Positions 27,203 to 34,497 of a DNA stretch of 64,000 nucleotides are shown piece after piece. The stretch comes from Fibrobacter sp. UWEL. Lineage in GTDB: Bacteria > Fibrobacterota > Fibrobacteria > Fibrobacterales > Fibrobacteraceae. Numbering within the stretch: position 1 is the stretch's first letter; each line of letters opens with the position of its first letter. The notes under the pieces are model-generated. The model ran no database searches. It saw only the letters and a list, made by a program, of their open reading frames with translations, and was not told where the DNA came from. The DNA is taken from NCBI RefSeq assembly GCF_900142535.1, contig NZ_FRBE01000006.1:1-64000 (forward strand), given 5' to 3'. The position numbers and the translations under genes were made by a program.

Positions 27203-28038
27203 TTAAGGTAGCTCTCCCGAATAAGGGCATGCTCTTTGAACCCACCCAGGAACTTCTGAAGGCCTGCGGTTACAAGGCATCCAAGCCCTACAAGACTTTG
27301 ACTCAGATCGACACCAAGAACGGTATCGAATTCTTCTTCCTGCGCCCCAGCGACATTCCTATGTACGTTGGCCGCGGCATCATCGACGCTGGCATTACCG
27401 GCATCGACTTCAACGCCGAAGCAAAGAGCCCGGCAGTGAAGGTTCTGGACCTGCCCTTTGGCGCCTCCAAGATGTGTGCCGCAGTTCCTAACGAAAGCCC
27501 CATCCAGTCTCTGGAAGAACTGAAGAACTCCACCATCGCCACCTCCTTCCCCAACATCGTGGAAGCTTACTACAAGAAGCCCATGAACTTTGTGGTTCTG
27601 GAAGGTGCCGTGGAAATCTCCGTTAGCCTGGGCGTTGCCGACGCTATCGTAGACGTTGTGGAAACCGGTACTACTCTGAAGCAGGCAGGCCTCCGCATTA
27701 TCGGCGAACCGCTGTTCCGCTCCAATGCAGCCCTTTACTGCAACCCCCAGAAGACCGATCTTGAAGAAGTCAACACTCTGATTCGCCGAATCCAGGGTAA
27801 GCTGGTTGCCCAGTCCTACATGATGATCGAATACGACTGCCCCGCCGAAGTGCTGGACAAGGCCGTAGCCCTCACCCCGGGTCTGGACGCTCCTACCGTC
27901 GCCAAGCTCCACGGTCGCGACTGGTACTCCGTAAAGGCCATGGTGCCCCAGGAAGATGCCAACGCCATCATGGATAAGCTGTGGGACGCAGGTGCACGCA
28001 GCATCCTGCTCTTCGGTATCAAGTCCGCTCGCATTTAA
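27199..28038 (+). CDS. hisG: ATP phosphoribosyltransferase HisG (long form)
   Basis: The 279-residue product is the long HisG with its own C-terminal regulatory domain, so no HisZ is needed. It opens MIKVALPNKGMLFEPTQELL, has FFFLRPSDIPMYVGRGIIDAGITG, and the PRPP-binding loop lies in DAIVDVVETGTTLKQAGL (about residues 150-167). The ACT-like end (about 205-279) includes HGRDWYSVKAMVPQEDAN. The enzyme performs the first, feedback-controlled step of histidine synthesis. The hisE-hisG order and sequence style resemble Actinobacteria. The stop overlaps the next ATG by one base. Confidence 0.93.
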   Translation: MIKVALPNKGMLFEPTQELLKACGYKASKPYKTLTQIDTKNGIEFFFLRPSDIPMYVGRGIIDAGITGIDFNAEAKSPAVKVLDLPFGASKMCAAVPNESPIQSLEELKNSTIATSFPNIVEAYYKKPMNFVVLEGAVEISVSLGVADAIVDVVETGTTLKQAGLRIIGEPLFRSNAALYCNPQKTDLEEVNTLIRRIQGKLVAQSYMMIEYDCPAEVLDKAVALTPGLDAPTVAKLHGRDWYSVKAMVPQEDANAIMDKLWDAGARSILLFGIKSARI

Positions 28039-29270
28039 TGGAATCACTCGCTTATTTAGCCCGCCAACCCATCCTTGATCGGGACGGGAAGATTTTCGCC
28101 TATGAATTGCTGTTCAGAGATTCTCCGACCAGCGATACGGCGATTATTGCCAGCGACGTCCTAGCAACAGCCCAGGTGCTGGAAAACGTACTGAACAACA
28201 TCGGTATCCAGCGTCTCATTGGCAACAACAAGGCGTTTGTCAACTGCAGCCGCAACATGCTGCTGGACAATTTGTTCGGACTCCTGAACCCCAAGTGCTT
28301 TGTGCTGGAAGTTCTGGAAGACGTGGATGTGGACGAAGCCGTTGTGAAGGCCATTCAGAGATACAAGGCCCTGGGTTTTGAAATCGCCCTGGACGACTTC
28401 ATCTTTAACGAAGACTTTATACAGCGATTCAAGCCTCTGTTCCCTTACGTCAGCTATGTGAAAATGGACGTGGTGGACAACAGCCTGGAAGACATGACCA
28501 AGGCCGCAGGATTCTTTAAGGTCCTGGACATCAAACTTCTGGCAGAAAAGGTGGAAGACGAAGCTACCTTCAAGCGCTGTCAGGATGCAGGCTACGATTA
28601 CTTCCAGGGGTTCTTCTTCGCCAAGCCGGAACTGGTCACTGGCCGCAAGATCGACGCAACCTCCGCAGCAATCCTCCAGTTGATTCTGCTGTTGCGCTCC
28701 CGCCCTTCTCTGGAAGACCTGTGCGACAACCTGAACAAGAATCAGGACATCGCCACCAACCTGCTGCGTTTCGTCAACTCCAACACGGATACCAAGCACA
28801 GTAAAATTGAAACCGTAAAGGACGCCATCGTCTGGGTGGGCATGAGGAACATTCAGGAATGGTTGATGCTCATGCTGTACGCACGTCCCGAGCTGGGCAT
28901 GACCCCTCAGGCATCGCCCCTATTCCAGAACGCCAGCCATCGAGCCAAGTTCCTGGAAACCCTGGCCCGGGAGATGGATCCGGAAAACGACGACTTCTGC
29001 GCCAAGGCATTTATGGTGGGTCTGCTCAGCCGTATGGACGCGTTGGTCCGTGCCCCGCTGGAAACCATCCTTCCCGACGCACCTACCGACGATGAAATGC
29101 AGGAAGCCCTGCTGAACCGCACCGGACGTCTGGGACAGCTCCTCCAGCTGGCAGACGCCGTGGAACTGGATGACAGCCAGGCAATCCAGTCCATCGTTAC
29201 GGAGCTGAGCATTTCCGCTATTCAATTGAAGTACAGCATTACCGAATCCTACAGCTGGGCCGAGAACTAA
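28038..29270 (+). CDS. EAL plus HDOD domain signalling protein (YuxH-like)
   Basis: The ATG in the TAATG at 28036-28040 gives 410 residues starting MESLAYLARQPILDRDGKIFAYELLFRDSP, the typical start of EAL-HDOD proteins. The EAL part (about 1-205) has YELLFR in place of EALLR, FVNCSRNML, FEIALDDFIFNEDF (the DDF of the EAL site) and FQGFFFAKPE. The HDOD part (about 210-400) follows. The EAL motifs are only partly conserved, so it may bind c-di-GMP or a partner protein without cutting it. In some bacteria such proteins control motility and surface behaviour. Its place between hisG and recR is unusual. It is separated from recR by 3 bases. Confidence 0.87.
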   Translation: MESLAYLARQPILDRDGKIFAYELLFRDSPTSDTAIIASDVLATAQVLENVLNNIGIQRLIGNNKAFVNCSRNMLLDNLFGLLNPKCFVLEVLEDVDVDEAVVKAIQRYKALGFEIALDDFIFNEDFIQRFKPLFPYVSYVKMDVVDNSLEDMTKAAGFFKVLDIKLLAEKVEDEATFKRCQDAGYDYFQGFFFAKPELVTGRKIDATSAAILQLILLLRSRPSLEDLCDNLNKNQDIATNLLRFVNSNTDTKHSKIETVKDAIVWVGMRNIQEWLMLMLYARPELGMTPQASPLFQNASHRAKFLETLAREMDPENDDFCAKAFMVGLLSRMDALVRAPLETILPDAPTDDEMQEALLNRTGRLGQLLQLADAVELDDSQAIQSIVTELSISAIQLKYSITESYSWAEN

Positions 29271-29273
29271 CAG

Positions 29274-29870
29274 ATGAACGCAGAACCGCAGAGCCTCGTC
29301 ACCCTTATTGGGGAATTTGCAAGCCTTCCTGGCATCGGGCAGAAAACCGCCCGACGTCTGGCTTACCATATTTTATCCAAGCGCAAGGATGACGTGGAAC
29401 GTTTTGCGGACAACCTAATTAGCGCCGTCACCAAGGTCCATCATTGCCCCAACTGCTTTGCTTTTACAGATGAAGAAATCTGTGAGACCTGCAAGGGACG
29501 AACTGGAGCAAAGTCCATCTGCGTCGTCGAGAAGAGTTCCGACATTATCCCCTTTGAACGCTCTGGCGTCCATAAGGGGCTGTACTTTGTATTGGGCGGT
29601 GTCATCTCCCCGCTGGACGGCATCGGTCCGGAGCAGCTCCACCTTCCCCTCCTGGTAAAGCGCATTCAGGACGAAGGCATCGAGGAACTGGTACTCGCCT
29701 TAGGTTCCAGTCCGGAAGCGGACAGTACCGCACTCATGATTGACCGCATGCTCCAGAATACCAGCGTAAAGCGTACCCGCCTGGCCCGCGGTATTCCCAT
29801 GGGCAGCGAACTTGAATTTGTTGATGAAGTCACCATGCTACGAGCTTTCGAAGGGAGAGTATCCTTATGA
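29274..29870 (+). CDS. recR: Recombination protein RecR
   Basis: The 198-residue product has the RecR order: helix-hairpin-helix (FASLPGIGQKTARRLAYHIL), a four-Cys zinc finger (CPNCFAFTDEEICETC), a Toprim domain beginning ICVVEKSSDIIPFE and a Walker-like C-terminal part ending in the LARGIPMGSELEFVDE segment. With RecF and RecO it loads RecA at single-strand gaps. Length equals the usual 195-200. Its stop overlaps the ATG of engB by 4 bases. Confidence 0.95.
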   Translation: MNAEPQSLVTLIGEFASLPGIGQKTARRLAYHILSKRKDDVERFADNLISAVTKVHHCPNCFAFTDEEICETCKGRTGAKSICVVEKSSDIIPFERSGVHKGLYFVLGGVISPLDGIGPEQLHLPLLVKRIQDEGIEELVLALGSSPEADSTALMIDRMLQNTSVKRTRLARGIPMGSELEFVDEVTMLRAFEGRVSL

Positions 29871-30562
29871 CAGAAATTGCCAAGCCCGCCAAGACGCTAC
29901 ATCCCATGGCCCCCAAGCTGAAGGGTAAAAAAGCTAGACCGCCTAAAGTGCAGACTGCCCAAGCTGTAGTCCAAATCGGCAACTTCAAGATTACCTCCGC
30001 CGAATTCGTAAAGGCAGCCACCAGCTTGAAGGGACTTCCCGAGGAACGCCTCCCCCAGGTAGCATTCCTGGGTCGCTCTAACGTGGGCAAGTCTTCCCTC
30101 ATGAATGCTCTCATGGGCCGCAAGAACCTGGTGAAAGTCAGTTCCACTCCGGGTAAGACCCGCGAAATCAACTTCTTCGGTGTCAACAAGAAATTCTATC
30201 TGGTGGACCTTCCGGGCGTAGGTTACGCCAAGGTCAGCAACAACAAGCGCGACGAAATGTCCGACTTCATCCGCGAATACGTGGAGAAGTGCCAGGACCT
30301 GAAGGGTCTAATCTATCTGGTAGATATCCGCCACGGCGGTCACGCCATTGACATCGAGACCGTCGAAAGCATTCGCGAATCCGGATGTCCCGTTTTGATC
30401 ATCGCCAGCAAGCTGGATAAGGTGAACAAGACCGAACTGGCCCAGGGAATGAAGAAAATCCGCGAAAATTTCGATTTGGATGCCGACCCGCTCTGCGTCA
30501 GCTCCCTCAAAAAAATTGGACTTGACTATCTTTGGGAAGACATCCTAGAAGCACTTAAGTAA
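29867..30562 (+). CDS. engB: Ribosome biogenesis GTPase EngB (YihA/YsxC)
   Basis: The 231-residue GTPase has FLGRSNVGKSSLMNAL (G1), a G2 region with SSTPGKTREINFF, DLPGVGYAKV (G3) and IASKLDKVNK (G4, here with SKLD where most have TKxD). A C-terminal CVSSLKKIGLDYLWEDI gives G5. The first 45 or so residues are a basic Pro/Lys-rich extension not seen in short EngB. The family matures the 50S subunit. It is coupled to recR (ATGA overlap) and two bases from mlaE. Confidence 0.93.
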   Translation: MTEIAKPAKTLHPMAPKLKGKKARPPKVQTAQAVVQIGNFKITSAEFVKAATSLKGLPEERLPQVAFLGRSNVGKSSLMNALMGRKNLVKVSSTPGKTREINFFGVNKKFYLVDLPGVGYAKVSNNKRDEMSDFIREYVEKCQDLKGLIYLVDIRHGGHAIDIETVESIRESGCPVLIIASKLDKVNKTELAQGMKKIRENFDLDADPLCVSSLKKIGLDYLWEDILEALK

Positions 30563-30564
30563 TT

Positions 30565-31443
30565 ATGCTGACGCAACAGACCAAAAAACGTTTCAAGCTT
30601 AGCCTGCCGGGAAGAATCTTCCACGGTCTTGGCATGTTTATCCTGAGACGCCCCCTTGGTCAGCAGTTTACACTGTTTTGCCGTGCAATCTCTAGCATTT
30701 TTTCCAAGAATCGAAACTTCAAGACCGATGCAAGAAACGTCATCGCCCAGACCTTCTTTACGGGTGTGGAAATTTTTCCCGTGCTGTTTGTGGTGGCCAC
30801 CTTGTTTGGAACCGCGGTCATTATTGAAGTCATGACCATGATGGGCAAGATGGGCTTTTCCGATATTATCGGTGACATGCTGGTCATCGTGATCATTCGT
30901 GAACTTGGCCCCATTCTTACCGCGTTCTTAATTGCGGGTCGAAGCGGGTCCTCCCTGACCACATATATTGGAAGTATGGTGATCAACTCCGAGGTGGACG
31001 CCCTGGCCACCATGGGCGTGAACCCCATCCGCTTTCTCGTGATGCCGGGTCTGATTGGCGGTTGTATCGCCATGGTGTTCATGAACATCATTTTCAGTTC
31101 TACCGCACTTGGAGTCGGATTCCTGGCAACAAAGGGAGCCATTCTCTTGACAGGTAACGCACTGAACTTGCAGTTGACCTGGAGCTACATGACTACGGAA
31201 ATCATCAAGGCGATTTCCATCAGTGATTTTATTTTCATCATCTTGAAGCCCATTGTATTCGGTGCAATTGTCACCACCAACGCCTGCTACCAGGCACTGA
31301 ACATTCCCCGTGACGTGAGACAGGTTCCTAAGGCAACCTCCCGTTCCGTGATTAAGTCTTTCCTCTACATTGTGTGCGCTGACGTGATTCTCTCCATCTT
31401 CTATTTTGTCGACTACATGAACAACATTAACAACCTCATCTAA
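30565..31443 (+). CDS. mlaE: MlaE family ABC transporter permease
   Basis: The 292-residue membrane protein has about six hydrophobic segments and the MlaE pattern FFTGVEIFPVLFVVATLFGTA, IIRELGPILTAFLIAGRSGSS and a conserved STEVDAL-like INSEVDALATMGVNP. MlaE permeases move phospholipids between membranes in Gram-negative bacteria with an MlaF ATPase and an MCE protein (MlaD). The ATPase follows at once (TAATG overlap), but no MCE gene is next in line; it must lie elsewhere or be absent. Confidence 0.9.
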   Translation: MLTQQTKKRFKLSLPGRIFHGLGMFILRRPLGQQFTLFCRAISSIFSKNRNFKTDARNVIAQTFFTGVEIFPVLFVVATLFGTAVIIEVMTMMGKMGFSDIIGDMLVIVIIRELGPILTAFLIAGRSGSSLTTYIGSMVINSEVDALATMGVNPIRFLVMPGLIGGCIAMVFMNIIFSSTALGVGFLATKGAILLTGNALNLQLTWSYMTTEIIKAISISDFIFIILKPIVFGAIVTTNACYQALNIPRDVRQVPKATSRSVIKSFLYIVCADVILSIFYFVDYMNNINNLI

Positions 31444-32273
31444 TGTTTGACGAAGCACTAAGACTGGAAGATATTCACCTGGCATACAAGGACCTAGCGG
31501 GCACGTTCTTTTCGAAACCCCGCGCCTTAGAATTTTTCAGCAAGGATGAAAACGACCCTCAGAATGAGCTGATCGTAGGGGCAAACCTTACGGTGACAAA
31601 GGGCGAGACCTTGTGTATTGGCGGTGGTTCTGGCCAGGGTAAGAGCGCCCTCCTGAGAATTATCGCAGGTCTGGTAAGACCCTCCAGAGGAAACATCTAT
31701 TATTTCGGTGAATACATCCCCCCGGAACGATTAACCGCTTTGGAAGTGGCGAAACGCCAGGTGGGTCTAGTGTTCCAGAACGGAGCCTTGATTTCCAACC
31801 TGAAGGTTCGAGACAATATTGCTTTGCCCCTCCGTTACCACCGCATGGGTTCCCCCGAGGAAATCGACGAAAAAATTAACATGGCCATGGACTTGATGCG
31901 AGTCCGTGACGAAGCGGATTTGTTCCCTCACCAGCTTTCTGTAGGTATGCAGAAGCGTGTGGCCATCGCCCGCTCCTGGGCAATGGACCCGAAGTTGCTG
32001 CTGATGGACGAACCAACCGCAGGTCTGGACAACTACAACCGACGCAACCTGCTACCGCTGATTGACAACATGCGTACTCTGTTCAAAACCACCATCATCA
32101 TCGTGACCCACGACCTTTTGATGGCCAAGGAACTGAACTGCAATATCTGCTTCCTCCATCGAAAAGTCTTGACCGCACCCGAAAGCTTTGACTACTGGGT
32201 TGAATCCGATAGTGAAATTTCTAGAGAATTGTTCCGCGAAATGCGCACCCAGCAATCCTCCGCCCTCCATTAA
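31443..32273 (+). CDS. mlaF: ABC transporter ATP-binding protein (MlaF-like)
   Basis: The 276-residue ATPase has GGGSGQGKSALLRIIAGLVRP (Walker A), the Q-loop LVFQNGALISNLKV, the signature LSVGMQKRVAIARSWAMDP (C in ABC ATPases is LSGGQ; here LSVGM), LLMDEPTAGLD (Walker B) and IVTHD (H-loop). The first 50 or so residues, with FFSKPRALEFFSKDENDP, insert extra sequence before Walker A compared with short MlaF. It powers lipid transport with the preceding permease and ends the seven-gene run. Confidence 0.9.
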   Translation: MFDEALRLEDIHLAYKDLAGTFFSKPRALEFFSKDENDPQNELIVGANLTVTKGETLCIGGGSGQGKSALLRIIAGLVRPSRGNIYYFGEYIPPERLTALEVAKRQVGLVFQNGALISNLKVRDNIALPLRYHRMGSPEEIDEKINMAMDLMRVRDEADLFPHQLSVGMQKRVAIARSWAMDPKLLLMDEPTAGLDNYNRRNLLPLIDNMRTLFKTTIIIVTHDLLMAKELNCNICFLHRKVLTAPESFDYWVESDSEISRELFREMRTQQSSALH

Positions 32274-32321
32274 TTTCACCCTTCATTTTTCATCTTTCAC
32301 CTTTCATTCTTCATTCAAGCT
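32274..32321 (+). promoter_or_regulatory. Pyrimidine-rich leader before pyrC
   Basis: Between mlaF and pyrC lies an almost purely C/T stretch built from repeated TTCAC, TTTCAT and CTTCATTC words. There is no purine-rich ribosome binding site before the pyrC ATG at 32322. The tract may act in translation initiation or in pyrimidine-dependent control, but nothing in the sequence proves this. Confidence 0.3.
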
Positions 32322-33323
32322 ATGTTCTTACCTTTACCAGACGATTTCCATGCACATCTTCGTCAGGGCGACCTGATGCCCGGTTACGTTCGTGATCTGG
32401 TGGGCCAGTTTGGCCGCGCCATCATCATGCCCAACACAGTTCCTGCAATGACATCCGCAGTATCTATCGCCCAGTATAAGAAGGAAATTCTGGATGCCGC
32501 CGCTGCAGTCCGTCCGGACTTCAAGCCTCTCATGACCTTCAAGCTGAATCCCAACTACACAGAACAGGACCTGAAGGATATGATGGCAGAAGGCGTGGTC
32601 GCCGGCAAGTACTATCCCGCAGGCGTCACCACCAACAGCGCCGATGGCATTAGCGATTTTGAAGCCGTATTCCCGGTTGTCGCCATGATGGAAAAGCTTG
32701 GTCTCGTATTGTGCGTTCACGGCGAAGAACCGGGCGAATTCTGCCTGGATCGTGAACCCGCCTTCATCAAGCGCGTGGAAATTCTGGCAGAAAAGTTCCC
32801 CAAGCTGAAGATTGTCTTCGAGCATCTTTCCAGCGCAAAGGCAGTGGAGGCAGTGAAGCGCCTTCCCGCCAATGTGGCAGCCACCTTTACCGTTCATCAC
32901 CTGATGATGACGCTGGATGACGTCATTGGAGACGCCCTCAGGCCTCATCATTTCTGCAAGCCCCTGCCAAAGAGGCCTGAAGACCGTGCCGCCATTCGAG
33001 AAGCCGCCTTCAGCGGCAATCCCAAGTTCTTCCTGGGCACGGACTCTGCCCCGCACCAGCAGGGTAAAAAGGAATGTCCTTGCGGGGCAGCTGGCGTCTA
33101 CAGCGCCCCCGTAGCAATCCCGCTCCTGGTTCAGGAATTCGAAAACGCAAACGCCCTGGATAAGCTCCCCAACTTCATCGCAGGTTTCGGCGCAGACTTC
33201 TACGGTCTGCCCCGCACCACCCAGCAGATTGAAGTAGTGAAGGAATCCTGGATCGTTCCCGAAATCGTCAACGGAGTCGTCCCCCTAGCAGCCGGCCAGA
33301 AGCTGAACTGGAAAATTAAGTAA
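32322..33323 (+). CDS. pyrC: Dihydroorotase, class II (PyrC)
   Basis: The 333-residue enzyme closes carbamoyl-aspartate to dihydroorotate in pyrimidine synthesis. The two-zinc site is clear: DFHAHLRQGDL (HxH, about residues 8-12), the carbamylated Lys in GVVAGKYYPAGVTTNS, LCVHGE, FEHLSS and GTDSAPH (catalytic Asp). Substrate-binding ADGISDF is also present. Length matches the E. coli-type PyrC (about 345). It is not overlapped with mlaF and may have its own promoter. A bidirectional terminator follows the stop. Confidence 0.94.
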   Translation: MFLPLPDDFHAHLRQGDLMPGYVRDLVGQFGRAIIMPNTVPAMTSAVSIAQYKKEILDAAAAVRPDFKPLMTFKLNPNYTEQDLKDMMAEGVVAGKYYPAGVTTNSADGISDFEAVFPVVAMMEKLGLVLCVHGEEPGEFCLDREPAFIKRVEILAEKFPKLKIVFEHLSSAKAVEAVKRLPANVAATFTVHHLMMTLDDVIGDALRPHHFCKPLPKRPEDRAAIREAAFSGNPKFFLGTDSAPHQQGKKECPCGAAGVYSAPVAIPLLVQEFENANALDKLPNFIAGFGADFYGLPRTTQQIEVVKESWIVPEIVNGVVPLAAGQKLNWKIK

Positions 33324-33330
33324 TCACAAA

Positions 33331-33360
33331 AAAAGTCCGCTTCATGCGGACTTTCTTGTT
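33331..33360. terminator. Bidirectional terminator between pyrC and the converging small gene
   Basis: AAAGTCCGC and GCGGACTTT enclose TTCAT. A T-run follows on both strands (seven T on the minus strand), fitting its place between two converging genes. Confidence 0.85.
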
Positions 33361-33366
33361 TAAACA

Positions 33367-33618
33367 TTAACGTTCATGCATTCGAGTGGGGCTATACGGA
33401 CAGCCGGAACCGGTACTTGACGAACCGCACCAAATGCATTTTGCACCACGTCCATGACGATGCACGCGGACCGGGCTGTAAGGGCAACCTGATCCATAGC
33501 TAGACGAACCACAAAACTCACAATGAGAGGAATCATCATTGTGTTCATGCTTTTTTGTCGGGCTATAAGGGCAGCCAGAACCATAGCTGGAAGAATTGCA
33601 ATATCTGCATTTTGACAT
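33367..33618 (-). CDS. Small protein with three CxxC...C...H repeats
   Basis: The ATG at 33616-33618 follows AAGGAGATGCCT and gives 83 residues; an ATG 24 bases upstream is in frame but leaves this ribosome site inside the gene. The protein is three near-identical units of about 26 residues: CRYCNSSSYGSGCPYSP, CEFCGSSSYGSGCPYSP and CIWCGSSSTGSGCPYSP, each followed by a basic His-rich tail (KKHEH, RVHRH, RMHER). The pattern CxxC-x8-C-x7-H could bind one zinc per unit. There is no signal peptide. I know no named function; the repeats suggest binding to nucleic acid or protein, which is inference. Confidence 0.75.
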   Translation of the reverse strand: MSKCRYCNSSSYGSGCPYSPTKKHEHNDDSSHCEFCGSSSYGSGCPYSPVRVHRHGRGAKCIWCGSSSTGSGCPYSPTRMHER

Positions 33619-33752
33619 AGGCATCTCCTTGGAAAGAGTCATCTTTTTTAATATAACCTGTCCGACCTATTTTTCAAACTTTTTTAATCACAAGCATTGT
33701 GTTCCCGCGGGCTTTTTTTATATAGATTATCCTTGAATTAGGATTGAACTTC

Positions 33753-34496
33753 ATGCGTTTTTTACTTGCAATTCTTTATTACGTCCTCGTTTTCGGGGGT
33801 ATGTGCGTCATCGGGATCCCTTATCTCATCTATAAGGGTTTTATCCGCAGACAATGGAGTGACATCACCAAGATTTGCGTTTTCTATCTGCCAAAGGTTC
33901 ATCGCCTGTTCGGCATCGACATCGCAGTGGAAGGGGCAGAAAACATTCCCGAAAAGAAGGGTTTTGTCATGGTGGCTAACCACACCAGCTTTATGGACAT
34001 TAGCGTCCTGTGGCTAGCCGTCTCCCCCACGATTTTCATTGCCAAGGCGGCCCTCTGGAAGGCACCCGTGTTTGGCACAATGCTTAGCGCCATCGGATGC
34101 ATTCCGGTCCACACCAACCCCCGTAAGAACGCAGGCATGGGCAAGATGGTCAACAGCCGTCTGGAAAAGGGTTACAACATGTCCGTTTTCCCCGAAGGAC
34201 ACCGCAGCGTAGACGGTCACCTGCTGAAATTCCAAAATGGTATATTCCGCATGGCGAAAGAGTACCATTTTCCCATTTTACCAATTACATTAATAGATGT
34301 AAATAAAATACTGCCAAAGGTCAAGTGGGCCATTTATCCGGGCCAGATCAAGGTGGTCATCCATCCCCTCATCAAGCCTGAGGATTATGCCGATAAACCC
34401 ATGGCCGAATTGAGGGATGAAGTACAAGATTTGATTGAGTCCGCCCTGCCCTACAAGCAGGCGGCATGTGCAAGCGATGCACAAAAGGAGGCTTAA
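33753..34496 (+). CDS. plsC: 1-acyl-sn-glycerol-3-phosphate acyltransferase (PlsC-like)
   Basis: From the ATG at 33753 (TTG at 33744 is also in frame) the 247-residue product starts with a membrane anchor (FLLAILYYVLVFGGMCVIG). It then has the acyltransferase motifs VANHTSFMDI (HxxxxD), the substrate segment KAALWKAPVFG, and VFPEGHRSVDG. The enzyme adds the second acyl chain to make phosphatidic acid at the inner membrane. Length is normal for PlsC. It ends one base before the rnr start, which is likely co-transcribed. Confidence 0.9.
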   Translation: MRFLLAILYYVLVFGGMCVIGIPYLIYKGFIRRQWSDITKICVFYLPKVHRLFGIDIAVEGAENIPEKKGFVMVANHTSFMDISVLWLAVSPTIFIAKAALWKAPVFGTMLSAIGCIPVHTNPRKNAGMGKMVNSRLEKGYNMSVFPEGHRSVDGHLLKFQNGIFRMAKEYHFPILPITLIDVNKILPKVKWAIYPGQIKVVIHPLIKPEDYADKPMAELRDEVQDLIESALPYKQAACASDAQKEA

Positions 34497-34497
34497 A

